Shown: in pieces, positions 23,190 through 35,300 of the stretch
How positions within the stretch are numbered: position 1 is the first letter of the stretch
How the letters are laid out: every line of letters begins with the position of its first letter
NCBI GenBank assembly: GCA_019787685.1
Contig: JAHNUO010000012.1
Location: 1,426,001-1,490,000, forward strand
DNA length: 64,000 nt
Source of the DNA: Chiua virens
Taxonomy: Eukaryota > Basidiomycota > Agaricomycetes > Boletales > Boletaceae
Direction: 5' to 3'
Position numbers and translations under genes: made by a program
The notes under the pieces: model-generated
The model's database searches: none
What the model was told of the DNA's origin: nothing
Seen by the model: only the letters and a program-made list of their open reading frames with translations

Positions 23190-25598
23190 CTAAGCATAAT
23201 CAGAACCAAGAAGTCTTTTGCTTGGCTTGGTGGCCCGCTTGCCAGCCCTGGTATTGTTCGTACCTTTCTCAACTGTACCTTCCTTTCCCCTCTCCTTTTC
23301 AGTCTCTGCATTCAGTGTCTGTTCTTGACCATCCCTAGCATTTGTTCCCTTTGACTCTGCATCGAGCCTCACCTGGATTTCCTTTACCACTGCCAAGACG
23401 TCCTCACAGCTCTTTACTCCTAGCAAGGAATCTCGAAGCATTTTGGGGGCGTTTTCATCATCTGGTTCAGTCTCCATGGCCCTCCAACACTCACGTAGTA
23501 GGAGTCCCAAACCCAGAACAACAGGTGTACCTTTGTTCCCATCAGAAAACTTACAGGTGCGCAAAGAATGGAGTGTGTGCTGAAACTCTTCCTGATTGAT
23601 GTGAAGCTCGACAGGGAGGTATTTTTTGGTCCATCGCCAAGAAGCCCAGGAGGGCAAACTGACCTTGGATGATGGTCCAGAAGACAAAGGGTCTGTAGAT
23701 GTCTTGACATGTATCTTCAACACAGAAGGATCTACAAGACCAAAAAAAGCACTCACAACACGGGGTAAAGTGTACAATTTGTCTAGAAGGGTTTGAAAGG
23801 GAGAGGACAGGGAGAGAGATCTCAAGAAATGGCCCCTATCATGTTGATTGATTGCCGGGCTTTCATTTTCAGCAGTAGAGGAAAGATCAAGGAGACGAGG
23901 CCGTTTGGATGAGGGGGGTTTGATGGACTTGGATGATGAAGAACCTTTGCCCTTGCCAGTACTAGTATGATCTTCCATATCAACGGCATGATCCTTCTCA
24001 GGAGCGTCCTCCTTGTTGGCACTATCTCCCTGATTGTTGTCAGCAACCTCACCTTCACCAGTCCCAACATCAGACTCATTGTCAGAATCTATTTCCCTGT
24101 AAGCCTTCCTCTTGCGTAGGAGAGGCCCAGGATGTTGTTCCTGACGAAGGGCTGCCAAGCTCATGTCCTCCCGCCTGGCCTTGATGAAGCGGACAATTGG
24201 GAGCCGTAACTTTGCACGGGACTCCCAGAAATGCCAGAGCTCGTCAATTGAACTCTTGGTCAATTTTGAGGGGTCAACAACCACCCATCCATCGGGCAGA
24301 GAATCAGAGTGAAGGTACTCCTCTGGCGTCTTGGACAAAGCAAGCCAGGGAACATGAACTTTCTCTTTCTTTGCAACACGTACTAAAACAAAGTAGTAGC
24401 GTAAACATCAATTGAAAAATATACCAGGACCCACCATAAGCCTTTCGGAAGATTTCACGGATAATGTCTTGACGCGTTTTGATACGGACAAAGTTTTCTT
24501 GAGGAAAGATGGGATGACCTGAAATATCCACTTCAATCTCAGGCGCAGTCTCATCATCATCATCAGATGAAGTCTTCTCCTCGCCTTCTGTCTCTGTTGT
24601 TAAGGCAAATAAAGATATAATTCATCTAGCTTGAATGGTCTGATAAACACCAACCTTTTGTTTCCATGTATTCAGCCAGGTGATCCGCCCCTTGCCGAGC
24701 CCAAGTCTTACGGCTACTGGATGAAAGAGTGAAGCATTTTTCATTTCCAACACGGGCATCAGCTTCGATGCTGAAATAACATAAGTATGATTCTTAAGGG
24801 GAAAGAAGTACTTACAATGTGGTCCTGATCCCTTCCGGAACCTCATAGCCCATCAGGACTACAGCATGAACCCCCATACTCCGCCGTATAGCATCAATGA
24901 ACTCAGCAGTGCGATTTTTCAGATTTTTCTTGCGGTAGCTAAGAAAACAAAAAGTGGGAGATCATGAACTCAGATCTGTTGAAGAGAAAGAAGCTTGAAA
25001 GACCACCTACATTCTCATCTTTTCGTCATTCTGACAACCTTTTGCATTCCATTTCTCCGCCACCTTCTCAGCCTCTTGCAGCTTGCTTTGCGGAAGCTCA
25101 TTGAACCACTTCCTCACGGCAACAGTGCGATTTCCCAGACTCTTCTTGTTGGTCTTGTCCCTGGCCTCGCTGTCAACCTTCGCCACCTCATTTGCAAACA
25201 GGCGTTGGGCTGTCCGGAACACATCCCATCTGGTCCAATAGTCTCCAGCGTCAACAGGCCTGCAAGCTGCTTCCCGGTCCTCAGCTGACAGAGGTTCTGC
25301 ATCCTCAGGCCCATCGTCATTGTCCAAGTGGTGGCGAAATTCTGACTGGATTGCCTTAGAATATTAGAATAAATTAGTACTAGAATATGAGAGGTCAAAC
25401 ACAAGTAGTTACCCGTTTCAAAGGGGACGGGAGTTCAATGGCTTGCTGCTTGTGCAAGGGAGAGTTTACGATCTCATCCCTGCAAGTCTTCAGGATCTCA
25501 TTCTGAGCAGCTACATCCCCCCGAGCCATAATGTAGGGGTCAATGTACTGAAGAAGAATAGGAAAAAAAATGACATTCCAGGCTGACATTGTGCACAA
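23190..25598 (-). CDS. Accessory gene A: conserved mushroom protein, unknown function
   Basis: A multi-exon gene read from about 25598 to a stop at 23190. Exon peptides in order: QYIDPYIMARGDVAAQNEIL, AGDYWTRWDVFRTAQRLFAN, RKWFNELPQSKLQEAEKVAE, RTAEFIDAIRRSMGVHAVVL, GHPIFPQENFVRIKTRQDII and, in the 382-codon last exon, YLHSDSLPDGWVVVDPSKLT. The centre is Ser/acidic with a basic patch SSSSKSIKPPSSKRPR that could be a nuclear signal. The tail is Lys-rich. I recognise the opening segment as one common in Agaricomycete hypothetical proteins, but no named domain. Start codon and some splice sites are unresolved. Its place inside the transposon suggests an element-borne factor. Confidence 0.65.
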
Positions 25599-25750
25599 TG
25601 GATTGCAGGTATAAAGTCAACAAGGTGAAAATGAGAGGAAATTGTGCGAAACGAATCAACGAACCATCAGATCTGAAGATCAACTCCACTTTGGGTGATT
25701 ATGTGATAGTGACCCAATCAGTCACACCTCGGGCACACCTCGGTAGGTAT

Positions 25751-26150
25751 AGAGAACATATTGGGAACATACTGTTCATTGCCATGGCAAGAGAACATAT
25801 TGGGAACATACTGTTCATTGCCATGGCAACAGGGCAGTATTGGGAACATACTGTTCATTGCCATGGCAAGAGAACATATTGGGAACATACTGTTCATTGC
25901 CATGGCAAGAGAACATATTGGGAACATACTGTTCATTGCCATGGCAACAGGGCAGTATTGGGAACATACTGTTCATTGCCATGGCAAGAGAACATATTGG
26001 GAACATACTGTTCATTGCCATGGCAACAGGGCAGTATTGGGAACATACTGTTCATTGCCATGGCAAGAGAACATATTGGGAACATACTGTTCATTGCCAT
26101 GGCAACTGCCCTGTTGCCATGGCAATGAACAGTATGTTCCCAATATGTTC
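25751..26150. repeat. 39-40-bp tandem array ending in a 38-bp-arm inverted repeat
   Basis: About nine copies of a unit containing GGGAACATACTGTTCATTGC and the palindrome TTGCCATGGCAA. Two variants alternate, one beginning AGAGAACATATT and the other ACAGGGCAGTATT. The last unit (26069-26106) is followed after 6 nt by its exact reverse complement (26113-26150). It lies between accessory genes A and B. Open frames through it are repeat artefacts. Confidence 0.9.
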
Positions 26151-26296
26151 ATAGAGCATAGTTGCTCTTGCCTGTGGTGTTAATGTAACATACATTTCAT
26201 CACTGTACATTTTTAGAACTTCATTTGACAAACTCAATCAAACCAAACAAATTCAGCAATTGCCAACCCAATGAAATTGAAGTACTAATATGTAAG

Positions 26297-27831
26297 CTAA
26301 ACGACAACAACCTTGAGCCAAGCCCAAGGAGTCTGTCGCTTGTTGTGAAGTATAGTACATTCAGGACGCTTAACTACAAAACCATACCTTTCCACATCTT
26401 CATTTCCACACAACTCATTGTTGCATTCAAAGGAGTAATCGCGGCCAGACAGACACACACCTTCCCACTTCTGAAATACCCCACACTGGGGGCACTGCAC
26501 AGGGTTTCGCTGTCCCCATGGCTGGATGTTTTTGTGAGCCCAGGTATAACGTGTCACAGTACCTTGATGAAAGTGTAACACCGCAGAATGGCGACCCAGC
26601 TCACTCACTTCCTGCAAGTTCTCCTCCAGGCACTTGACAAAGTCATACCCGTGAACCACAATGCCCCGAGTGAGCCGCATCAACAGTTCAGCAGTTGTAA
26701 GGGCCTGTAAGTGAGGGGCATCAAATGCCAGCGCATGGCAAACATCAAATCTAATACAAGTTGGAATTTGTGAAGAGACACAAAAAAAAAAAACACTTAC
26801 GATTGAACAGCAACACATAGCTTCTGGAAGGACTCGGGTTTGTTGACCACAGACCCACACGACACGAAATAGACTGTAGATCCCTTGAGGTAATTTGCAA
26901 AGGGACCTAGAACATACTTCGCGAACTATCGGACGCAGTTAGCAAAGTATTGGTTGAAATAAAAGAACACACCTGATCGACTTCAGCCGCTTGCTTGATT
27001 CCGTTTTCATCCGTCCCGAGAAAAAAGTCACCCGTGTCCGCGTCGGTGTGGTTAACCACCAGAACGACTGTTCGCTCATAGCTGGGAGTGAGGGACTCGA
27101 GATGCTGGGCCACCTGGGCCGGCCACCGCTCCAAGGCAGTATCAGCTCCCACATCGAACGGGAGCACGAGGCAATCAAGCCCCCCATGAGGGAAGTACTC
27201 CCTCAAGGCGAGCTCAATCAGTTGACTGACCATACTGACATTAAGCGTAGCGAGGTGAAGCGTGATGTACAAAGTACGAGGACTCTGTAGGAGGGAGGCC
27301 GTCCCGAGCTCAAACGACCCTACCACCTTCAAAAAAGAAGGTAGCAGGGGTTGTCCGTCTCGAGTAAAACCCTGCAGCTCCCTCAGTAAATAATCACACA
27401 ATGATAAGGTAAAAAAGGGACGCACCCAGTAGGGAGCGCGTGATTTTGTGCGCTGCTCGTGGAGCCAGTGGCAGGAGACGCAAGTGAACTTGACGTCGTC
27501 GGCAGACATGGCCACGTCGTACCCATTCGGTATCTCGATACAACGGTCGCAGACGACACGCGGGCACTGGTGGCAAGGGAAGAGCCTGCCACCATCCTGA
27601 CAAAGACTGCAATACTGCAATCCAGTCTGAATGAGATCGATATAGCCTGAGCAGGATGAATTAGTCACGCACCTGAGCTATCCCCGTCTCGTCAAAGCGC
27701 AAGCGTTTCCCAACGTTCCCGACAGTCTCCTCAGCAGCCAGGGCGAGTTGCTTTCGCTTTGCCAAACCTCCCGTCGATTTCTTGGCCGTTTGACGAGTCC
27801 GGGGCAGGTTAGATGAAGACTTAGGAGCCAT
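26297..27831 (-). CDS. Accessory gene B: PHD-like Zn protein with candidate His/Cys dyad
   Basis: Starts MAPKSSSNLPRTRQTAKKS at 27831 and ends at 26297 over several exons. Features: a basic N-terminus (AKRKQLALA); a PHD/RING-like cluster (YCSLCQDGGRLFPCHQCPRV, CDRCIEI, FTCVSCHWLH); a Rossmann-like core with hydrophobic strands (TLYITLHLATL, TVVLVVNHTDADTGDFFLG, STVYFVSCGSVVN); and a C-terminal Zn cluster (CPQCGVFQKWEGVC..CNNELCG). The order strand-His, then strand-Cys-Gly, resembles caspase/CHAT folds, which is only an inference. I have seen this architecture in many mushroom hypothetical proteins. Function is unknown; nuclear chromatin-linked action is plausible from the PHD-like cluster and neighbouring TET gene. 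Confidence 0.65.
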
Positions 27832-28120
27832 TGGCAGGATGCGGGGTGCGTGGGAACGAGCAGTCGTAACGGAGCGGGTTTGAGGATTGAAAAAGCAAAC
27901 GAATGCGAATGGTTTACTGTTGCACGTGACCGTTGGTCGCGACTCGCGATCCGCGTTCCAATCACGTGCATATCCGCAAAGAGGACAAATAACAAAGCCA
28001 AATAAAAAGTGTTGATAATGCCACACGCTACTCACATCCCACATTGTCCCCCCCCATTGTCTTCCGGCTTCGCCTCTCACTCTTTTATTATTCCACGGAA
28101 GTCACCACCTGTTCTCATGC

Positions 28121-28165
28121 TACTTTTACATTGTTCAGGACTGCAGCCTGAACAATGTAAAAGTA
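28121..28165. repeat. Perfect 19-bp inverted repeat
   Basis: TACTTTTACATTGTTCAGG at 28121-28139 is matched by its reverse complement at 28147-28165 around a 7-nt centre. It lies upstream of accessory gene B and left of the CpG-rich array. It could be a binding site, a hairpin or a relic of another insertion. Confidence 0.85.
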
Positions 28166-28384
28166 CTTGAATCGTGTTAGGTATGTCATCAACGTTTTCC
28201 ATCATTGCGCTGATCTTTATCTTACAGAACCGTTGTGGTCCCTGGTCTACCGTGACGAGATCCGATCAGTGTTGAGATTCGAGCTCACTGGCAGCCTGGT
28301 GCGTGTTTCCTTTATTATTCAAAGCTATCTACTAATCTCACCATTTACATTTCGTCTGGGTTCGCGGGCGGCGGGGCGAATGAG

Positions 28385-29420
28385 GGCTCGCGGTGTGTGG
28401 GTGCGTTTGCACCCCTCTCGCGTTCCTGCCGTCGTCTCCGTCATCTGGGATCGTCGGTGGCTACTTGGGCATAGGGTTTGCGGTGTGTGGGTGCGTTTGC
28501 ACCCCTCTCGCGTTCTCGTCGTCACCGCCGTGGTTTGGATCGTGGGTGGCGACTTGGGCGTAGGGTTTGCGGTGTGTGGGTGCGTTTGCACCCCTCTCGC
28601 GTTCTCGTCGTCATCGTCGTGGTTTGGATCGTGGGTGGCGACTTGGGCGTAGGGTTTGTGGTGTGTGGGTGCGTTTGCACCCCTCTTGTGTTCTCGTCGT
28701 CGTCGTCGTGGTTTGGATCGTGGGTGGCGACTTGGGCGTAGGGTTTGCGGTGTGTGGGTGCGTTTGCACCCCTCTCGTGTTCTCGTCATCATCGTGGTTT
28801 GGATCGTGGGTGGCGACTTGGGCGTAGGGTTTGCGGTGTGTGGGTGCGTTTGCACCCCTCTCGTGTTCTCGTCGTCGTCGTCGTGGTTTGGATCGTGGGT
28901 GGCGACTTGGGCGTAGGGTTTGCGGTGTGTGGGTGCGTTTGCACCCCTCTCGTGTTCTCGTCATCATCGTGGTTTGGATCGTGGGTGGCGACTTGGGCGT
29001 AGGGTTTGCGGTGTGTGAGTGCGTTTGCACCCCTCTCGCGTTCTCGTCGTCGTCGTCGTCGTGGTTTGGATCGTGGGTGGCGACTTGGGCGTAGGGTTTG
29101 CGGTGTGTGGGTGCGTTTGCGCCCCTCTCGCATTCTCGTCGTCGTCGCCGTGGTTTGGATTGTGGGTGGCGACTTTGGCGTGGAATTTGCGGTGTGTGGG
29201 TGCGTTTGCACCCCTCTCGCGTTCTCGTTGTCGTCGCCATGGTTTGGATTGTGGGTGGTGACTTGGGCGTAGGGTTTGCGGTGTGTGGGTGCATTTGCAC
29301 CCCTCTCACGTTCCCGTCGTTGGTGGGTAGTTGGGCGTAGGGTTTGCCTTGTGTGGGTGCGTTTGCACCCCTCTAGCGCTCCCGTCGTCGGTGGCAAGTT
29401 GGGTGTAGGGTTGCGACTTT
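28385..29420. repeat. CpG-rich 86-92-bp tandem array
   Basis: About eleven units, each with GCGGTGTGTGGGTGCGTTTG, a perfect hairpin GGGTGC-GTTT-GCACCC, and a trinucleotide run of GTC/ATC that varies in length between units. It is the most CpG-dense part of the element. Several frames are open on both strands through the repeats but have no coding support. Confidence 0.88.
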
Positions 29421-30293
29421 GTCATGGGGTTCGTGGTGTGCGGGTGCATTGGCACTCCCTCACGTCCCCATTTATCCTTGTCAAGTATGGTGTGCGGTGT
29501 GGTCGGGATTGGTTGCGTCATGTGGGTGCGGCGTCTTTTCATTTGCCCTTTATGTCTGCAAGCCTGGGTGGACATATGCCATGTGTCCCTCTTGCAGGTA
29601 TGTTTTCCAGTTCATTTATTCGTTCTAAATTTCATGCTCCGAGCTATAGGCTTCAGCCAATGTCTTGGCTCGGCTTGCTTCTAAGTACGGATGCTTACTT
29701 GACCTAATCAATTGGGAATGATAGCTGTGACGAATGGTTTCGTCAGTATACCTAACATAGTATAGTTTCGAACCTGTGGCCAGCGCATCAAGGGGTGGGC
29801 CCCCTCTTGGTGTTTTGGCTTCAGCCTTTAGCTTTTGTTGATTCTTTCTCTAGTAGTAAAAATTGTTAAAATTACACATGTACTTCAAACTGTACCAAGT
29901 AAACACAGAAGAAGCTTTGTCATCTGAATTTAAGTCACGTGATCTGCGATGGTTGCGGAAATTTTGTCCAACCTGGGGGCAGCAAGCACCGTTAAGGCAT
30001 GCATTTCGGTTCGCAGAAAACATGGGTATTATGAACAAATTCCAAATCACCACTAGTAGTATGTTAGCTAAAGTGTATGGAATTACCAGGTGGCTGGTGA
30101 TACAAAGGTGAACATCTTGCTTTTTGAATGTCACAGTGCAATGGAGATGAGTTCGGCTTTTGCGAGGCCAGGAGACAACAATGCTGATACCAGTACAATC
30201 TTTGCGGTGTGGTCCTCTACACTGGGAGATGTTGGGGGGGGTACTGACAATGCATGGGATGGGGAGTGCAGTGGGAAAGGAGCATCTGGGGAG
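29421..30293. other. Intra-element spacer
   Basis: Non-coding as far as I can see. It separates the CpG-rich array from the cyclin fragment; short open frames show no family resemblance. Confidence 0.5.
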
Positions 30294-30608
30294 TCATGTA
30301 GGCCGCAGAAGCATTGAGAGGTGGTGGGGAAATTGGCTTGGGTGGTGATGGATATTGCTGGCTGCACAACAATGGCCGGCTGGTACTTGGTGCAGCTGTG
30401 AAGGGTTCGTGGAAGGTGGTGGGGTGGACTTCTTTGTTGGGAGTAGAATGTAAGTGGGATGGGGACTGAGGCCGGCGAAATCCTTCCGCATCATGTCCTC
30501 GAACTCCCTTAGCGTGACGGTGGAATCAGCATTTAATTCCCACTCAAGGTACTGGCACATTCCTGAAGCAATAATGGACCAAGACTTGTGGGAGTGCGTA
30601 CCATTACA
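30294..30608 (-). pseudogene. Captured cyclin gene fragment
   Basis: The minus strand reads THSHKSWSIIASG then MCQYLEWELNADSTVTLREF and EDMMRKDFAG, typical of the end of the cyclin box in mushroom Pcl/G1-type cyclins. The segment that usually joins the two halves (the LREINQMER region) is missing. It has no start or upstream exons, so it is a host gene piece carried by the transposon. Confidence 0.6.
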
Positions 30609-30667
30609 GATCTGATTTGAATCTAACTTGGGCCAGTTGGTATTTTTTCTTTCTATTTCAGTAGCTA

Positions 30668-32183
30668 GTGTGGCATGTATTTACAATATCAATGTTGCTA
30701 TGTTTTGGGGATGCCTTACGAGTGGCACCTGATTTGCAGGCTTGGCCAAATGATGTGTTTCGTAAAATCTTTGGTAAAGCGTGGGATAATGTTGAAAGTT
30801 TATTTTTCACACCGTCATTGAACCCAACCTTCGAAACAATTGTTACCTCAGATGGAAAAGGATCTGGCAGATGGTTTGTTACATCATTTGAAGGCAGTTC
30901 TCATGGAGACAACAATCAAAGTTCCAATTTTTCGAGAGGGGCTAGTCAATATGGAGAAGATGCGGAAGCCTAGGTATTTCATTTATTTCATCTTTTCTCT
31001 TTCCCCAGGTTGATGGAAATTTTGGTAGGCTGAGAGCCAGAGGCCTTGTAGATGATCTGAGCCAAAATTTGGTTCAAGGGCCACATGCTGTGGCTTCAGG
31101 TTTGGCAGATGCTGAAGTGAAACGCTGTGCTGCCTTAATTGCCGCTGCCTTCTTCAACCCCAGTGAGTAGAAACAGCGGCTAACTTTAAGGGCTCTGTGG
31201 CTAATCAAGTTAGTCCCAGTTGACTGGGATTATGACAGGTTTGCTGAATCGGAGGCCAAAAGGTCCACAAAAAAGTTTTTTCACATCCGCAAGCTGGGTT
31301 CCATAACCAAACCCTCAACAATCGTGGATTTGCATGGCAAAATTGTGGCATGGTACCTCCCAGGATTACTCCTTCCTTATCAGGTGGTGTGTTCTTCAGC
31401 TAATAGTGGCAGGAAATATTCTAACATCCAGGACAGGAAGGGTGGAATAGCTCTATCCTGATGCTGAATGATCTGCTAAACATAGAAGATGGTTCCTCTT
31501 GGCGATCTCACGGATTCGTTGGAGGCGAGAACTCTATTTTTGGCACTGGGAGGCTTGTTGTCTCAGTTGGCAGGTTCATTCAGGGTCACACGGTGAGTTT
31601 CATTGGTCATTTCTCTAGTTCTCTTCACTCTGGCCCTGATGACTAAGTAATTCAGCGTCTCATTGATCCTATTTACCCTTCATCTTCCCTCGGGTCAGAG
31701 AAGGTTCAGAAATGGCTCAGTGCTATAGAACCATTTGAACAGCTCCTGGATGCTGTTCTCAGGGTGGTGCATCCTGAGATGTGGGCAGTGAACCAAGCGG
31801 CCACTAAGTTGTTGATTGAGCAGTTAAAGAGGCCCATCCCAATATGGCCAAGTTCTTATGCCAGCATGGATGTCATTGTTAACCGGGTAACGCCCCTGCA
31901 TAGTGACCAAGGTGGCGCTTTTTCCTTTTATGACCTTCTAGTGAGCCTGGGTCAGGGCCATGATGCCAAACTCTGCTTGAATGATCTCCAAGCAGAGTTT
32001 GCTTATTCACCAGGAACCATCTTGCTATTTACAGGGAAAGGATTGGCTCACTCTGTGCCTGGGTGGTCTGTGGGGGAGAGGGTAGTTGTTGCACATTATT
32101 CAAAAGATGATGTTCATAACAGGCTAGGGATCAAGCGACCATCATTACCTACTCAGTTACAATGGTGGTTAGTTCACAGCTAG
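30668..32183 (+). CDS. TET/JBP-family 2OG-Fe(II) dioxygenase
   Basis: Predicted to oxidise 5-methylcytosine (or thymine) in DNA using 2-oxoglutarate and Fe(II), in the nucleus. Exons join in frame by short introns after EDAEA (to VDGNFGRL), after FFNP, after LLPYQ (to EGWNSSILML) and after FIQGHT (to RLIDPIYPSS). The double-stranded beta-helix core lies in the last exon: the HxD iron motif in TPLHSDQGG (codons at about 31899-31907), the distal His in GLAHSVPGW (about 32049), and the 2OG-binding Arg in GERVVVAHYSKDDVH (about 32079). The substrate-loop region PWAxF-type strands match mushroom TET/JBP proteins as I know them. The N-terminus is uncertain; another exon may lie before 30668. It sits directly upstream of, and is co-oriented with, the transposase. 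Confidence 0.85.
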
Positions 32184-32343
32184 GCTGCATTTCGGCTGCA
32201 ATGTATTAAACACTAAATGATTTGGGCAGTTCATATAACTAAGTTCCGGACTCTATGTTTGTCCCATTAGGAATTGGTCCCTAGCACCTATAACTGTCCA
32301 TGCAGTGTTTGAGGTTTGCGTTCTTGGACCTTTGACTCAGAGC

Positions 32344-35300
32344 ATGGTGCAACCAAAAACCTCAAAGAAAGCCAGACTTACTACCCTCCATAAGCCAAGG
32401 GGTGCAACTCGTGGCTCTGGGTCTATGATTGTCTTCACACCAACAACTACTAGACGGGGGAAAAAGGCATATAAAGAAGTGGATGCCACCTCCTATTATC
32501 AGTCATCAGATGAGGAAGAGCATACCCTCAGAAGGAAGGTTCCAATAGTCCCTACTCACTCTACCCAAGCTCCTGGAATGCCTGCTGTAAGCTTTCAATA
32601 ACACCCTGACTCTGCCCAGATACTGAGTAAGCTTGGTACAAAGGGTGCTATTGAAGAAGATTTTGAACCTTTGGAAGATGGAGGATTCGCATTCTCACCA
32701 AGAAGAACAAAAGTAAGAGTATGGATTAGTTAAAGGCTGTCTATTTTGCTGATGACAAAAGACCCAAAATGATTTTCTGCGAGAGTGGATTCTGTACAGG
32801 TCTCTCTATCTCTCAACTCTATTACAGTCAGAATGCTTCCACCATTCAAAGTGTACAAGCTGCCATCAGGCTGATGCCAGCATTCGATGTCTTTCATGCT
32901 TTGGCAACCATTCCTGGTGTGGCCCCTGTGCCGTAGATGCTCATTCCTCCCTACCTTTTCACCAAGTTCAACAGTGGAATGGGAGGTTTTATGAAGGGAT
33001 AGCTCTTAAAGAGTTGGGGTTTAGTTTAAATCTGGGTCACAATGGAAAAGTGTGCCCTGCCAGTGGTAATGGAGGGGCAGAGTGGTCCAGCGACCAATTT
33101 GTTATTGTTGACTCTGCTGGCATATTCACACACTCAGTCAAATGGTGTGGGTGTAATGGGGCCTTGGTGGAAAACAAACACCTCCAACTTCTACAGTGTG
33201 GACTTTTTCCAGCCTCAATCACAAAGCCACAAACTGCCTTCACATTTCGTGTACTGGATGAATTTCTTGTAGATGCACTGGAGTGCAAGACATCTGCTTC
33301 AAGCTTCTACATGAAACTCAAAAGGCTAACAAATAATGCTTTCCCTGATTCACTCCCTGTAAGGCTCTTTCCAATGGTAGTGTGTATAATTTTACCTGAT
33401 TTTGTCAGGACCGGTACCGGGAGTTGATGAGAGTGTCCAGAATGTGGAGAGACCTCTGTAACCGAAAGAGAGCTGGTTTTGGTCATGATACCAATATGGG
33501 TCTGAACACGGGGGCCCTTGCCTTATTTTGCCCTGCATGCCCCCAACCAGGAATTAATTTACCTGACAAATGGGAGGAAAAATATAATGAGTGAGTTTAT
33601 GTCAGTCACTTTGGAATTAATGACAATGTTGAATTAATGTGAATTTCTAGCGATGTGATTGCTCTTCGTTATGTGGTGGATGGAAACTTCACTGCTCAGC
33701 ACATGAAGATGAAAAAACCTGAGGAGGATGTGTCACTTGCTGATGGGCTGGCCTATATGGTGGAGAATGAGCCTTACCAAGCCCATGTCTCCTCAGCCCT
33801 GGATAGCAAGGAAGCAAGTTGTGACTTCTTATCTAAATATATAATGATCCTGACATTGTCTGCTATAGAGGTCAACTTGCCAAAACCACAGGGCTGTCAA
33901 TGACGCCAACATCGTGAAATCCAACCTTCGTGCCACAGGGATAGGGGCCACTGCTTGTGCTCGGCATGGTTGCTTCGTCCCCCACTCCGTGGTGGATTTC
34001 TATAAGGGTGAACAGTAAGCATCTAGTCATAAGTCAAATTTCAAACCTGACACTTGGTTTTTAGGCAAAAAAATATGGACTACTCAATTTGCCAAGCAGT
34101 TTCTTATCACTCAACTGGTGTGCAAAAGGCCTTGGTCATATATGACATTGCATGCCAATGGTACACCAATTTCAGGAAAAGGGTAGAGTCTTACAATGGT
34201 TTATCCTTGCCTAAGGACTTGGAGATCATTCCTGCAATTGGGAAATTTCATTTAAGTGCTCATAAGCCTAGCTGTTTTCCTCAATACAGCCTTATGTTCA
34301 TCAAGGGAGCAGGACATATTGATGGGGAGGTCCTAGAAACACTCTGGTCCTCATTTAACAAAATATCCCCCTCTGCTAGGTCAATGAGTTTATCGCATAG
34401 GCAAGAACTCTATGACGACCATATGAGAGATTCTAACTGGAAGAAGTTAGTGGGACTGGGTATGTAGCATCTTAGTCATATTATGTAAATGCTGATGCCA
34501 TGGGTTAGTTAAAGCATTGCTCAAGAAGTATAAAACTGCCCTGAATGGCATCAAAATGACAGAAGGTCCCTACCAGGACCTTTGTACTTCCTTGGACCTT
34601 GATCAATTGGAATGTTGGATGAAAGATGCTGAGAAAGCTGATATTGAAAGAGGAGAGGAATTGGATCTTTATAGCTTGCAGATCAACAAAGGTTTATTTC
34701 TTTTGGATGGAAATTGAAAGGATATACTAATTATGCTGTTATTAGCACCTACTCTATTGGAGATGAGGTTGAATATTATGGGTGAAAAAGCATCACTATC
34801 CATGGGACAGGGTTCTCTGTCTTGGTTGGTAGAGGGAATAAGTATAGAGGATGCCCAGTATGTTGAAGTCAACCCAGTTATCATTTGCCCTTGTCTGAAG
34901 AACTTTACAGAGATGCATTGCGTGCTGAGATCAGGGGTTTGCCCAGTAACCCTACTGTCCTCCAAAAGATGGCTATTGCTGAGAAACGTCAGCATCTATC
35001 TGCAAAAATCACCAAGTTCCACCAGTCTGCTTTCCCTTTTCTAGCTGGCATGGATTATGTGGAAATGGCATCTCTGGCCAAAGATGATTCAGAATTTTGT
35101 CTTGAAGAGAATAGGGCTGATTCAGAGGATGAAAACCAACAGAACTCTGGGTATGGAGCTGAAGAAGAAATATACAGTGAAGATGACTCAGAAGCTGTCG
35201 AGGAGTGTCCTGAAAACCATCCACTTGTAATGCCTTCTTCAATGGAGGTGTCCTTCAAAAGCGAGTTGGGCTTGAGAAGTTTGATAAAGGAGGAGCTTCA

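Noticed and set aside
25718..26183. Repeat-encoded frames with the NILFIAMA motif
   Set aside because: They come from the 39-40-bp array with a terminal inverted copy; no independent coding support.
28325..29397. Overlapping repeat-encoded frames (Arg-rich on plus, His/Pro/Thr-rich on minus)
   Set aside because: Artefacts of the 86-92-bp array. Unit length varies, so frames shift between units.
21765..29420. CRISPR-like arrays
   Set aside because: Repeats are direct and palindromic but without unique spacers of constant length, have no cas genes, and the genome is eukaryotic.
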